Assembly: GCF_000612625.1 (NCBI RefSeq)
Contig: NZ_CCAS010000006.1
Span: 81,328-145,327, forward strand
Direction: 5' to 3'
DNA length: 64,000 bases
Source of the DNA: Neobacillus jeddahensis
GTDB taxonomy: Bacteria; Bacillota; Bacilli; Bacillales; Cytobacillaceae
Positions within the stretch are counted from its first letter, which is position 1; the number at the start of each line of letters is the position of its first letter. A model generated the notes under the pieces. It was not told the DNA's origin. It saw only the letters and a list, made by a program, of their open reading frames with translations, and ran no database searches. Position numbers and translations under genes: made by a program. Positions 29,187-37,215 of this stretch are shown here, piece after piece.

Positions 29187-29639
29187 GTGAAAGAAAGTAC
29201 AGTCGTTAATGTCACTATGAATGATGCTGAACCACGAACCATATCGATATTCGGTTATGAATTAATCAGGGAAGTCCTTTTACCTGAGATTCTAGGGAAA
29301 GATACTCCAGAAATCTTATATTGGGCGGGCAAGCGTCTAGCACGAAAATTTCCTTTAGCTGATTTTGATCAAATTATTGAATTCTTCTCCAATGCCTCTT
29401 GGGGGCAGCTAGTAGTAAAAAAAGAAGCAAAAAATGAAATTGAAATTGAACTTACCACTCCTCTGCTTGTCTCACGGGTGAAATCAAAAGCGGAACATTT
29501 TTTCCAGCTTGAAGCAGGTTTCCTTGCTCAGCAAATTGAACTTCAAAAAGAAGTCATCGCCGAAGCCTTTGAACATCCTGTCAAAAAGTCGAACAAAGTT
29601 CAATTCACAGTTAAATGGGATACAAAGGATCCCGTTTAA
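29187..29639 (+). CDS. yslB: YslB, DUF2507 family protein
   Basis: This 150-residue soluble protein belongs to DUF2507, whose role is unsettled. It has the family features FGYELIREVLLPEILGKD near residue 22, LYWAGKRLARKFP, and a C-terminal half rich in glutamine/glutamate (FLAQQIELQKEVIAEA). The start is GTG 29187 with a GAGGGG site. The overlapping ATG two bases earlier is out of frame. It sits between sdhC and lysC, as in B. subtilis. Confidence 0.88.
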   Translation: MKESTVVNVTMNDAEPRTISIFGYELIREVLLPEILGKDTPEILYWAGKRLARKFPLADFDQIIEFFSNASWGQLVVKKEAKNEIEIELTTPLLVSRVKSKAEHFFQLEAGFLAQQIELQKEVIAEAFEHPVKKSNKVQFTVKWDTKDPV

Positions 29640-29652
29640 TCATGTTGTTAGT

Positions 29653-29690
29653 AATGGTGTCAGGCACCCGTTTTGGTGCCTGACACCATT
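29653..29690. repeat. Inverted pair of the dispersed palindrome, acting as terminator
   Basis: AATGGTGTCAGGCACC (29653-29668) and its exact reverse complement (29675-29690) face each other across a 6-base loop. TTTTT follows on the plus strand. Placed between the converging yslB and lysC, it would end yslB transcripts efficiently. Each arm contains the 13-base GGTGTCAGGCACC repeat found elsewhere in the window. Confidence 0.85.
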
Positions 29691-29694
29691 TTTC

Positions 29695-30909
29695 CTATTC
29701 GCCTAGTTCAAATGCTGTGTGTAGGGCTTCTACTGCTTTTAGCATATTTTTTTCTTCGATAACTACGGATACTTTTATTTCCGATGTACTAACCATTTTT
29801 ATTTGGATATTATTTTCAGCAAGGACTTCAAACATTTTCGCGGCCACTCCTGGATTGGAAATCATACCTGAACCGACAATTGATACCTTTGCTAATTTAT
29901 TTTCTGCATCGAGCTGTTCGTACCCCAGTACTGTTTTATTTTCTTCAAGAACTTTTACTGTCTCAAGCAAGTCATTCGTATGGATAGAGAAGGATAGATT
30001 AGCGGTTCCTCCTTCTGTCGTGCTTTGGATAATAATATCTACATTAAGATGATTTTGCGCTAAGGTCGTAAAAATCGTTGATAAACTTGTTAATGAATTC
30101 GTAAGGCCTAAGACAGTAACCCTTGTGATTTCATCTTCAAACGCAACCCCACGCACCACTAAATTTTGTTCCATTGTTGCTTCCCCCTCTATGACTGTTC
30201 CGTCTACTTTTTCCATGCTTGAACGTACAACTAACTGTACTTGATAGTTTTTAGCAAACTCCACTGCTCTTGGATGAAGTACACCCGCACCTAAATTAGC
30301 AAGCTCTAGCATTTCATCATAAGAAACTGACAATAATTTTCGTGCCTTTTTCACATACCTTGGGTCGGTCGTAAATACCCCGGTAACATCTGTATAAATA
30401 TCACACTTATCTGCTTTTAATGCAGCAGCTAGCGCAACGGCTGTTGTATCAGAGCCACCCCGTCCAAGCGTGGTGATTTCACCGTCCTCTGTAATTCCTT
30501 GGAATCCGGCAACAATCACAACCTTCCCTTCTGTGAGCTGTGATTGAATAGCCTCTGTATTGATTTTTGCAATTCGGGCATTTCCATGAACAGGTTCAGT
30601 TAAGATTCCTGCCTGCCAGCCTGTATAGGAAACAGCATCTAGCCCTTGTTGATTTAAGGCCATGGACAAAAGGGAGATGGTTACTTGCTCTCCTGTCGAA
30701 AGAAGCATATCCATTTCTCGTTTATTTGGTTGATCGGAAATTTCTTTTGCAAGACTGACAAGCTGGTCGGTAGATTTCCCCATTGCCGACACGACCACCA
30801 CAACCTTATTCCCTCGCTCTGTTTCTTCTTTTACACATGCTGCTACATTTAATATTCTCTCCACACTACCTACGGAGGTTCCTCCGAATTTTTGGACTAC
30901 TAAACCCAT
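29695..30909 (-). CDS. lysC: Aspartokinase II, lysine-regulated
   Basis: LysC phosphorylates aspartate, the first step towards lysine, diaminopimelate, threonine and methionine. The 404-residue protein has VQKFGGTSVGSVERI at the start, GRGGSDTTAVALAAALKAD in the kinase domain, and two C-terminal ACT domains (from about residues 260 and 340; VTVLGLTNSL, VSIVGSGMISNPGVA). The leader carries a lysine riboswitch, which marks this as the lysine-responsive isozyme. The stop lies next to a repeat-derived terminator. Confidence 0.97.
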   Translation of the reverse strand: MGLVVQKFGGTSVGSVERILNVAACVKEETERGNKVVVVVSAMGKSTDQLVSLAKEISDQPNKREMDMLLSTGEQVTISLLSMALNQQGLDAVSYTGWQAGILTEPVHGNARIAKINTEAIQSQLTEGKVVIVAGFQGITEDGEITTLGRGGSDTTAVALAAALKADKCDIYTDVTGVFTTDPRYVKKARKLLSVSYDEMLELANLGAGVLHPRAVEFAKNYQVQLVVRSSMEKVDGTVIEGEATMEQNLVVRGVAFEDEITRVTVLGLTNSLTSLSTIFTTLAQNHLNVDIIIQSTTEGGTANLSFSIHTNDLLETVKVLEENKTVLGYEQLDAENKLAKVSIVGSGMISNPGVAAKMFEVLAENNIQIKMVSTSEIKVSVVIEEKNMLKAVEALHTAFELGE

Positions 30910-31012
30910 CTCTTCCCCTACTTTCGATTACTTTCAACTCAAACAACTATTTAGGTAAAGGCACCAATCGGTTAACGCACTTCGCTATATGTGCTCTTTC
31001 ATTTTCATATAA

Positions 31013-31287
31013 AAAAAGCAATGAGAAGGGCATCTCATTGCTTTTTGAACACGAAGAAATAAATTCCTGTACAAATAACGTAAGATAGCTCTCCAAGACA
31101 ATCGTCTTGACAATCCTGCATTTATTTAATACAGAACCAGCAATAAAAGAAATGAGACTTTTATTACTTCGGCGAACATCCCCTTTCATGATCCATCTTC
31201 GAAGCTCATCCTCCTCAGAACCACTACTCTTGAAGCTCGCACCTCTACCTTCACTTTAGTACTATAAAGTGATAGTAATTTAAATTT
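31013..31287 (-). promoter_or_regulatory. Lysine riboswitch (L-box) of lysC with terminator
   Basis: The minus-strand leader shows the L-box blocks AGGTAGAGGTGCGAGC (31250 leftward), TTCAAGAGTAG, GTTCGCCGAAG and TTGGAGAGCTATC. A terminator follows: a 14-base stem AAAAAGCAATGAGA (31013-31026) with its complement (31033-31046), then a T run. The apparent coding frame at 30947-31189 is an accident inside this RNA. High lysine would favour termination before lysC. Confidence 0.96.
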
Positions 31288-31293
31288 TCACCT

Positions 31294-31322
31294 ATTATAG
31301 CATGTTCTATTTTTTCTGACAA
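31294..31322 (-). promoter_or_regulatory. lysC promoter
   Basis: On the minus strand TTGTCA (31317-31322), 17 bases and TATAAT (31294-31299) give a strong sigma-A promoter, starting the riboswitch RNA near 31287. It begins only four bases after the uvrC stop. Confidence 0.8.
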
Positions 31323-31325
31323 TCC

Positions 31326-33098
31326 TTACGAACGAAGTTTATTCATTAATTCTTCTGCAACGGCGGAGGGTAAACCTAGAGCAGTAAATTCCTCGAAACT
31401 AGCTTCCTTCATTTTTTTCACCGAACCGAAATGTTTTAGTAATAATTTCTTTCGTTTTTCTCCAATGCCTGGAATATCATCGAGCAAGGATTGAAAGGCA
31501 CTCTTCCCACGAATTTGCCGGTGAAACGTAATCGCAAAGCGATGCACCTCATCTTGAATTCGTTGCAATAAATAAAATTCCTGACTGTTACGCGCTAACG
31601 GAACAATTTCCAACGGATTCCCATACAGTAGCTGTGAAGTTCTATGTTTTTCATCCTTTACGAGTCCTGCTAAGGGGATATCCAAGCCTAATTCATTTTC
31701 AAGGACATCTCGTACGGCCTCCACATGCCCCTTGCCACCATCGATAATAATTAAATCCGGCAACGGTAAATCATCCTTCAACGCCCGTGTATATCTTCTT
31801 CGCGTCACTTCTCGCATGGACTCATAATCATCAGGGCCTTGAACTGATTTTATCTTATATTTTCGGTATTCCCGCTTATTTGCCTTACCATCAATAAAAA
31901 CAACCATGGCCGAAACGGGATCTGTCCCCTGGATGTTAGAGTTATCAAATGACTCAATCCGATGTGGTGTATAAATGCCAATCAGTTCTCCAAGATTTTC
32001 AACTGCTTTAATTGTTCTTACCTCATCCTTTTCAATGAGAGAAAACTTTTCATTCAAAGCAATTTTCGCATTTTTTATCGCCATTTTAACGAGATCCTTT
32101 TTTTGCCCGCGCTGTGGCTGCAAGACTTTAACTTCAAGGAGCTGCTCCGCCATCTGAAGGTCTGCCTCGTCCTGAATCAGAATTTCCTTTGGCTTAAAGT
32201 GATTTGCTTTTGCATAAAATTGGCCCAGGAACGTTAAGATTTCTTCCTCTGGTTCATTATAGATAGGAAACAACGAGACATCCCGTTCAATGAGCTTTCC
32301 TTGACGGACAAAAAAGACTTGGACACACATCCAACCTTTGTCAACCGCATAACCAAAAACATCACGGTCAGTAAAATCGGTCATGGTTATTTTTTGTTTT
32401 TCCATAATGGTCTCAATATGGACAATCTTATCGCGAAATTCCTTTGCTCTTTCAAAATCAAGTTCTTCCGAAGCAGCCATCATTTTCTCAGTGAGTTCTT
32501 TTTTAATTTCCTTGTAGCCGCCATTTAAAAAACGTGTAATTTCGTCGGTCATTTGCTTATATTGTGCTTCGCTCACATCATTGATACATGGTGCCAGGCA
32601 TTGTCCTAAATGGTAGTACAGGCAGACACGGTCAGGCAAGGTGGAGCATTTTCGTAACGGATAAATTCGGTCGAGCAGCTTTTTTGTTTCATTTGCTGCC
32701 CCGACATTGGGGTATGGACCAAAATACTTACCCCTATCTTTTTTTACTTTTCTCGTAATGATCAATTTCGGATGCCGCTCTGCCGTCAATTTGATAAACG
32801 GATAGCTTTTGTCATCCTTTAACATGATGTTATATTTTGGGTCATATTTTTTAATCAGATTTAACTCGAGAAGTAAGGCTTCTATATTAGAAGAGGTAAC
32901 AATGTATTCAAAGTCCTCAATTTCATTGACAAGTCTTAGTGTCTTACCATCGTGTGACCCAGTAAAATAAGAACGAACGCGGTTTTTTAATACCTTTGCT
33001 TTCCCAACATATATAATCGTCCCCTGACGGTCTTTCATCAAATAGCAGCCAGGCTGATCAGGCAGCAATGTCAGTTTTTGCTTAATATTTTCATTCAT
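31326..33098 (-). CDS. uvrC: Excinuclease ABC subunit C
   Basis: UvrC makes both incisions in nucleotide excision repair. The 590-residue protein has the GIY-YIG domain ([19 protein letters not shown]), a cysteine cluster ([21 protein letters not shown]), a UVR motif ([16 protein letters not shown]), the RNase H-like nuclease ([20 protein letters not shown]) and C-terminal helix-hairpin-helix ([18 protein letters not shown]). I chose ATG 33098 with a GGGAG site; the frame extends in front to 33113. Confidence 0.96.
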   Translation of the reverse strand: MNENIKQKLTLLPDQPGCYLMKDRQGTIIYVGKAKVLKNRVRSYFTGSHDGKTLRLVNEIEDFEYIVTSSNIEALLLELNLIKKYDPKYNIMLKDDKSYPFIKLTAERHPKLIITRKVKKDRGKYFGPYPNVGAANETKKLLDRIYPLRKCSTLPDRVCLYYHLGQCLAPCINDVSEAQYKQMTDEITRFLNGGYKEIKKELTEKMMAASEELDFERAKEFRDKIVHIETIMEKQKITMTDFTDRDVFGYAVDKGWMCVQVFFVRQGKLIERDVSLFPIYNEPEEEILTFLGQFYAKANHFKPKEILIQDEADLQMAEQLLEVKVLQPQRGQKKDLVKMAIKNAKIALNEKFSLIEKDEVRTIKAVENLGELIGIYTPHRIESFDNSNIQGTDPVSAMVVFIDGKANKREYRKYKIKSVQGPDDYESMREVTRRRYTRALKDDLPLPDLIIIDGGKGHVEAVRDVLENELGLDIPLAGLVKDEKHRTSQLLYGNPLEIVPLARNSQEFYLLQRIQDEVHRFAITFHRQIRGKSAFQSLLDDIPGIGEKRKKLLLKHFGSVKKMKEASFEEFTALGLPSAVAEELMNKLRS

Positions 33099-33189
33099 TC
33101 CGGCCACTCCCATCCGTCATATAATATCTGTTAAAATTCTAAAGCAAATGACCAATAAAGGGAAGTAGGAGAGTTTGGTAAATACAAAA

Positions 33190-33221
33190 AACCTTAGCCA
33201 GAACGAATTCTAGCTAAGGCT
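33190..33221 (-). terminator. Terminator after trxA
   Basis: CCTTAGC (33192-33198) pairs with GCTAAGG (33213-33219), with AT extension and T runs on both strands. It lies 18 bases past the trxA stop, before uvrC. Confidence 0.75.
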
Positions 33222-33238
33222 TTTATATTTTAGAAAGA

Positions 33239-33553
33239 TTATACGTGCTTTTCTAAGACACTTGCTAAGGCATCTTTTGGTTGGAAGCCAACTACTTTAT
33301 CAACCACTTCGCCATCTTTGAATACCAATAATGTTGGAATACTCATAACACCGAAGTTAGCGGCTGTTTGTGGGTTATCGTCCACATCAAGCTTTGTAAT
33401 CTTCACTTTATCGCCCATATCAACATCAAGTTCTTCTAGAACTGGAGCTATCATTTTACAAGGTCCGCACCATGGCGCCCAGAAATCTACAAGTACAAGG
33501 CCTGAACCTGTTTCAGTTGCAAAATTTTGATCTGTTACATGTGAAATAGCCAT
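33239..33553 (-). CDS. trxA: Thioredoxin
   Basis: TrxA is the main cytosolic disulfide reductant. The 104-residue protein has the active site WCGPC (Cys29 and Cys32) in [17 protein letters not shown]. It also has the conserved cis-proline in [13 protein letters not shown]. The ATG has an AGGAGG site. An extended -10 element (TGGTATACT, TATACT at 33592-33597) lies upstream. It has its own terminator and is probably monocistronic. Confidence 0.98.
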   Translation of the reverse strand: MAISHVTDQNFATETGSGLVLVDFWAPWCGPCKMIAPVLEELDVDMGDKVKITKLDVDDNPQTAANFGVMSIPTLLVFKDGEVVDKVVGFQPKDALASVLEKHV

Positions 33554-33683
33554 TTTATTGCCCTCCTAATGAATACTGAAATACTACGGAAAGTATACCA
33601 TTTGTGTGTCATATCATGCTAATAATATGTCTCGCAAATAATTTCCCCATTATGACAGTAAGTATTCTATGTAAATCCATGAT

Positions 33684-33713
33684 AAAAAGCGAGCAAAACG
33701 GTAGCTCGCTTTT
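33684..33713 (-). terminator. Terminator after etfA
   Basis: A perfect 11-base stem, AAAAAGCGAGC (33684-33694) with GCTCGCTTTTT (33703-33713), lies 18 bases past the etfA stop and ends the fatty-acid degradation operon. Confidence 0.9.
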
Positions 33714-33731
33714 TATCTTTTCCTCATTCTA

Positions 33732-34709
33732 TTATGAGTGAACTTTAAGTTTTTTAAACTCTTCTGTTAATAATGGGACAACTTCAAACAAATCGCCTAC
33801 GATTCCATAATCCGCAACTTTAAAAATGTTAGCCTCTGGATCTTTGTTGATTGCCACAATCACTTTGGAGTTGGACATCCCCGCCAAGTGCTGAATAGCA
33901 CCAGAAATACCGCAGGCAATGTATAGATCAGGTGTAACTACCTTGCCTGTTTGGCCAATTTGTAAGGAGTAGTCACAATAATCAGCATCACAAGCACCAC
34001 GTGAAGCACCGACAGCTCCGCCTAATACTTTTGCCAATTCCTTTAATGGTTCAAAGCCGTCTGCACTTTTAACGCCACGGCCACCTGAAATGACCACTTT
34101 TGCTTCACTTAGGTCTACACCCTCGCTAGCCTTTCGAACGACCTCTTTAATAATGGCACGAAGATCTTTGACATCTACCGATAAAGAGCTAACCTCGCCC
34201 GTTCTGCTTTCGTCCTTTGCCAAAGGGGCAATATTATTTGGACGAACTGTTGCAAAAATCAACCCATCGGTCACAATTTTCTTTTCAAATGCCTTCCCAG
34301 AGTATATGGGTCTTGTAAACACGATATTACCACCAGCTTCTTCAACAGCTGTTGCATCAGAAATAAGACCTGATGAAAGTTTTCCAGCGATTTTTGGAGA
34401 TAAGTCCTTGCCAAGTGCTGTATGACCTAACACGAGTCCCTCTGGTTTTTCCTGTTCAATAACAGCTACTAATGCTTGTGCAAATCCGTCAGAAGTATAT
34501 TGTTTTAATTTATCATTTTCTACTACGACAACTCGATCTGCCCCGTATTGTACGAGCTCTGCACCTAAAGCGCTTACAGATTCACCAACTAATACGCCAA
34601 CCACTTCGCCACCTTCTGCAACCGTCCTTGCTGCAGCAATTGCTTCGAAAGAAACGTTTCGCAATGATCCGTCACGTACTTCTCCTAATACCAATACTTT
34701 TCTTGACAT
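33732..34709 (-). CDS. etfA: Electron transfer flavoprotein alpha subunit
   Basis: EtfA binds FAD and, with EtfB, takes electrons from acyl-CoA dehydrogenases to the respiratory chain. The 325-residue protein has the C-terminal FAD-binding signature (GGAVGASRGACDADY, QIGQTGKVVTPDLYIACGISGAIQH). I chose ATG 34709, which has GGAGG; the frame opens earlier at 34730. It is the last gene of the FadR-controlled cluster. Confidence 0.97.
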   Translation of the reverse strand: MSRKVLVLGEVRDGSLRNVSFEAIAAARTVAEGGEVVGVLVGESVSALGAELVQYGADRVVVVENDKLKQYTSDGFAQALVAVIEQEKPEGLVLGHTALGKDLSPKIAGKLSSGLISDATAVEEAGGNIVFTRPIYSGKAFEKKIVTDGLIFATVRPNNIAPLAKDESRTGEVSSLSVDVKDLRAIIKEVVRKASEGVDLSEAKVVISGGRGVKSADGFEPLKELAKVLGGAVGASRGACDADYCDYSLQIGQTGKVVTPDLYIACGISGAIQHLAGMSNSKVIVAINKDPEANIFKVADYGIVGDLFEVVPLLTEEFKKLKVHS

Positions 34710-34746
34710 TCTATTACCTCCTGAAAACAATTTTATGTGAGTGAGA

Positions 34747-35520
34747 TTAAATTACTTTTGCTTCAGTATGAAGAAGTTGAACCAGTTCCTGTACTTGCTC
34801 ATTTAAATCCCCCGTCAAGACTCTGCCAGCTTCTTTTTTTGGTGGTAAGTAAATTTCGATTGTTTTTGTTTTTGCTTCTACATCCTCTTCTTCAAGGTCA
34901 AGATCATCCAATTCTAATTCTTCAAGTGGCTTTTTCTTCGCCTTCATGATACCAGGTAATGATGGATAACGTGGTTCGTTAAGGCCTTGTTGCGCTGTGA
35001 CCAAAAGAGGAAGACTCGTTTCGATCACTTCAGCATCTCCTTCAACGTCCCGTGTAACGGTTACATTTGTTCCATCAATTTCTAATTTCGTAATGGTTGT
35101 CACATATGGAATAGTAAGTAACTCGGCAACACGCGGGCCAACCTGACCGGAAGCATTATCAATAGCGACGTTTCCACCAATAATTAAGTCAGCATCTTTG
35201 TCTTTTAAGTATTCAGCAAGAATTTTTGCTGTAGTAAACTGATCCCCATTTTCTATTTCATCTTCGATATTAATTAATACCGCTTTGTCTGCACCCATTG
35301 CAAGGGCAGTACGTAATTGCTTTTCAGTTTCTTCATTCCCAACAGAGATAACGGTTACTTCTCCTCCATTGGCATCACGGACTTGAATCGCTTCCTCAAT
35401 CGCATACTCATCATAAGGATTGATAATAAACTCGGCTCCATCCTCATTGATTTTCCCTCCGGAAAGGGCGATCTTTTCTTCCGTATCAAAGGTTCTTTTC
35501 ATTAATACATAAATGTTCAT
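34747..35520 (-). CDS. etfB: Electron transfer flavoprotein beta subunit
   Basis: EtfB is the AMP-binding partner of EtfA. The 257-residue protein has MNIYVLMKRTFDTEE at the start, DEYAIEEAIQVRD, and the beta-subunit signature region VEGDAEVIETSLPLLVTAQ followed by LNEPRYPSLPGIMKAKKK. ATG 35520 has AGGAGG upstream. It lies 37 bases upstream of etfA. Confidence 0.97.
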   Translation of the reverse strand: MNIYVLMKRTFDTEEKIALSGGKINEDGAEFIINPYDEYAIEEAIQVRDANGGEVTVISVGNEETEKQLRTALAMGADKAVLINIEDEIENGDQFTTAKILAEYLKDKDADLIIGGNVAIDNASGQVGPRVAELLTIPYVTTITKLEIDGTNVTVTRDVEGDAEVIETSLPLLVTAQQGLNEPRYPSLPGIMKAKKKPLEELELDDLDLEEEDVEAKTKTIEIYLPPKKEAGRVLTGDLNEQVQELVQLLHTEAKVI

Positions 35521-35636
35521 GGTTTCCCTCCTAGTGAATTTCAAACATTAAGTTAGTTCGAAAGATTGAGAAAATTTTTCATAAAAAAAATTTCTTTATA
35601 TCACTTCCATAGCAGGATCACTGCCGTTGGAAGGTA

Positions 35637-36407
35637 TTAACCCTTAAAATTCGGCTCCCTTTTTTCAAGGAAAGCTTGGATGCCCTCTTTGGCGTCTCCT
35701 GAAACAAAAACTTCTCCAAATAATTCAGCTTCCTTTTGCGTTCCCAGATAAAATTCTTCTGTTTTAGCATAATTTAGTAATTGTATCGCTGCATTGATTG
35801 AGCCAGGACTTTTCTTGGCAATTTTACCTGCAAGCTTGTAAGCCTCGTCCAAGACTTCAGTTTCTGGAAAAGCATGATTAGCTAGTCCATATTGGACTGC
35901 TTGTAAACCTGTGATTGGTTCAGATGTAAACAGCATTTCTGCTGCACGTGCCACTCCAACATACTTTGGCAGACGCTGCGTACCGGCAAATCCGGGAATT
36001 AACCCCAGCTGCAGTTCTGGCAGTCCGAGCTTTGCTGTTTCACTTACATAGCGAATATGACAAGCCATCGCCAACTCTAGACCCCCACCTAAGGCTGCAC
36101 CATGTATTGCAGCAATAATTGGTTTAGGGAACTTTTCCATCCGGTCAAATAAATCTTGTCCGAACTTCCCTAGATTAGCAAAGCCTTCAGAAGAAGTCAC
36201 AGTGGTAAATTCTTTAATATCCGCACCAGCTGAAAAGAAGCGTCCTTGACCATGAATAACAATAGCTCTTATCTCACTGTTTGGTTCAATTTCATCAAGT
36301 ACTGCCGCTAATTCCCTTAAAAGACCTGATGAAAGAGCGTTCGCTGGCGGACGCTCAATCGCGATCGTGGCAATCCTATCTTGATATGACCATTTTAAAT
36401 ATTCCAA
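35637..36407 (-). CDS. fadB: Enoyl-CoA hydratase
   Basis: FadB hydrates trans-2-enoyl-CoA in beta-oxidation. The 256-residue crotonase-family protein has the oxyanion-hole segments FFSAGADIKEF (near residue 58) and IHGAALGGGLELAMACHIRY. The catalytic glutamates are in the GGGLELA and LPELQLGLIPG region. The start is TTG with a GGGGGAG site. It follows fadR by 24 bases and resembles B. subtilis YsiB/FadB. Confidence 0.95.
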   Translation of the reverse strand: MEYLKWSYQDRIATIAIERPPANALSSGLLRELAAVLDEIEPNSEIRAIVIHGQGRFFSAGADIKEFTTVTSSEGFANLGKFGQDLFDRMEKFPKPIIAAIHGAALGGGLELAMACHIRYVSETAKLGLPELQLGLIPGFAGTQRLPKYVGVARAAEMLFTSEPITGLQAVQYGLANHAFPETEVLDEAYKLAGKIAKKSPGSINAAIQLLNYAKTEEFYLGTQKEAELFGEVFVSGDAKEGIQAFLEKREPNFKG

Positions 36408-36431
36408 TATAACTCCCCCTTTTCGAGTTAC

Positions 36432-37016
36432 CTATCGGTTCCCGCAGCCATTGATTAAGAGACGATGAACTTGGGGTGCCAACGCTACCAAATCATACTT
36501 CTCCTCATTCATCACCCATGACGTTACGGTTTCATCAATAGTACCGAAAATCATTTGCCTAGCAAGACGAATATCCAGCCCACTTGAGAACTCTCCTGTT
36601 TCTTTACCATCGATGATAATCTTATCAATCACATGCAAATAGCCTTTTAGAACATCATTTATTCGCAGTCGTAGTTCCTTATTGGACTGACGTAATTCCA
36701 GTTGTGTGACAATTGCCATGTGATGGTCATCTGAAAGAAGTTGAAAGTGAGTTTCAATCATCATTAATAACTTCTCTGCAGCAGCCTGTTTTCCTGCTAT
36801 TTTTTCTTCAATTTTTTCTACGAAAAAGCCCATTTTTTCTTCAAAGAGAGAGATTAGAATGTCTTCTTTGTTCTTAAAATAAAGATAAATGGTGCCATCT
36901 GCCACGCCAGCTTGTTTCGCAATTTTTGAGACTTGGGCCTGGTGAAACCCATTTTCTGCGATGACAATGACAGCTGCATCAATAATTTGCATATATTTCG
37001 GCTTACTCTTTTTCAC
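36432..37016 (-). CDS. fadR: TetR-family fatty acid degradation regulator FadR
   Basis: FadR represses beta-oxidation genes and is released by long-chain acyl-CoA. The 194-residue protein has the TetR helix-turn-helix at residues 10-55 (IIDAAVIVIAENGFHQAQVS, AGVADGTIYLYFKNKEDIL). A helical ligand domain follows. The start is GTG with a GGGAGGG site. A near-perfect FadR operator lies 60 bases upstream, so autoregulation is likely. Confidence 0.95.
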   Translation of the reverse strand: MKKSKPKYMQIIDAAVIVIAENGFHQAQVSKIAKQAGVADGTIYLYFKNKEDILISLFEEKMGFFVEKIEEKIAGKQAAAEKLLMMIETHFQLLSDDHHMAIVTQLELRQSNKELRLRINDVLKGYLHVIDKIIIDGKETGEFSSGLDIRLARQMIFGTIDETVTSWVMNEEKYDLVALAPQVHRLLINGCGNR

Positions 37017-37076
37017 GTCTATCCCTCCCTTATGAAGAATCTATAATAATCATTTCAAATAGTAAAAAGAAAAATA

Positions 37077-37094
37077 TGAATGAATCATCATTCA
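37077..37094. promoter_or_regulatory. FadR operator
   Basis: TGAATGA (37077-37083), a 4-base centre and TCATTCA (37088-37094) match the Bacillus FadR box TGAATGANTANTCATTCA with one central mismatch. Symmetry extends to ten bases per arm (37074-37097). It starts six bases past the -10 of the promoter at 37102, covering the start site. Confidence 0.88.
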
Positions 37095-37101
37095 TATTTT
37101 A

Positions 37102-37130
37102 ATAATAAATATTATCTTCTATCCTGTCAA
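37102..37130 (-). promoter_or_regulatory. Promoter of fadR-fadB-etfB-etfA
   Basis: On the minus strand TTGACA (37125-37130), 17 bases and TATTAT (37102-37107) form a near-consensus sigma-A promoter overlapped downstream by the FadR box. It lies between lcfA and fadR, so fadR onwards can be transcribed apart from lcfA. Confidence 0.82.
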
Positions 37131-37215
37131 GAATTTCTGCATATCCTTTTTTTATCCTAACTTTAAAATTCTTAGCAGACAAGCCTGATCGATCAAAAAA
37201 AAATAATATCTGTAC

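Noticed and set aside
30947..31189. 80-codon minus-strand frame before lysC
   Set aside because: It lies entirely within the lysine riboswitch and terminator, and its sequence is explained by the conserved RNA.
32581..32605. Possible fifth copy of the palindrome inside uvrC (GGTGCCAGGCATTG)
   Set aside because: It matches the core only partly and encodes the conserved cysteine-cluster region of UvrC, so it is probably chance.
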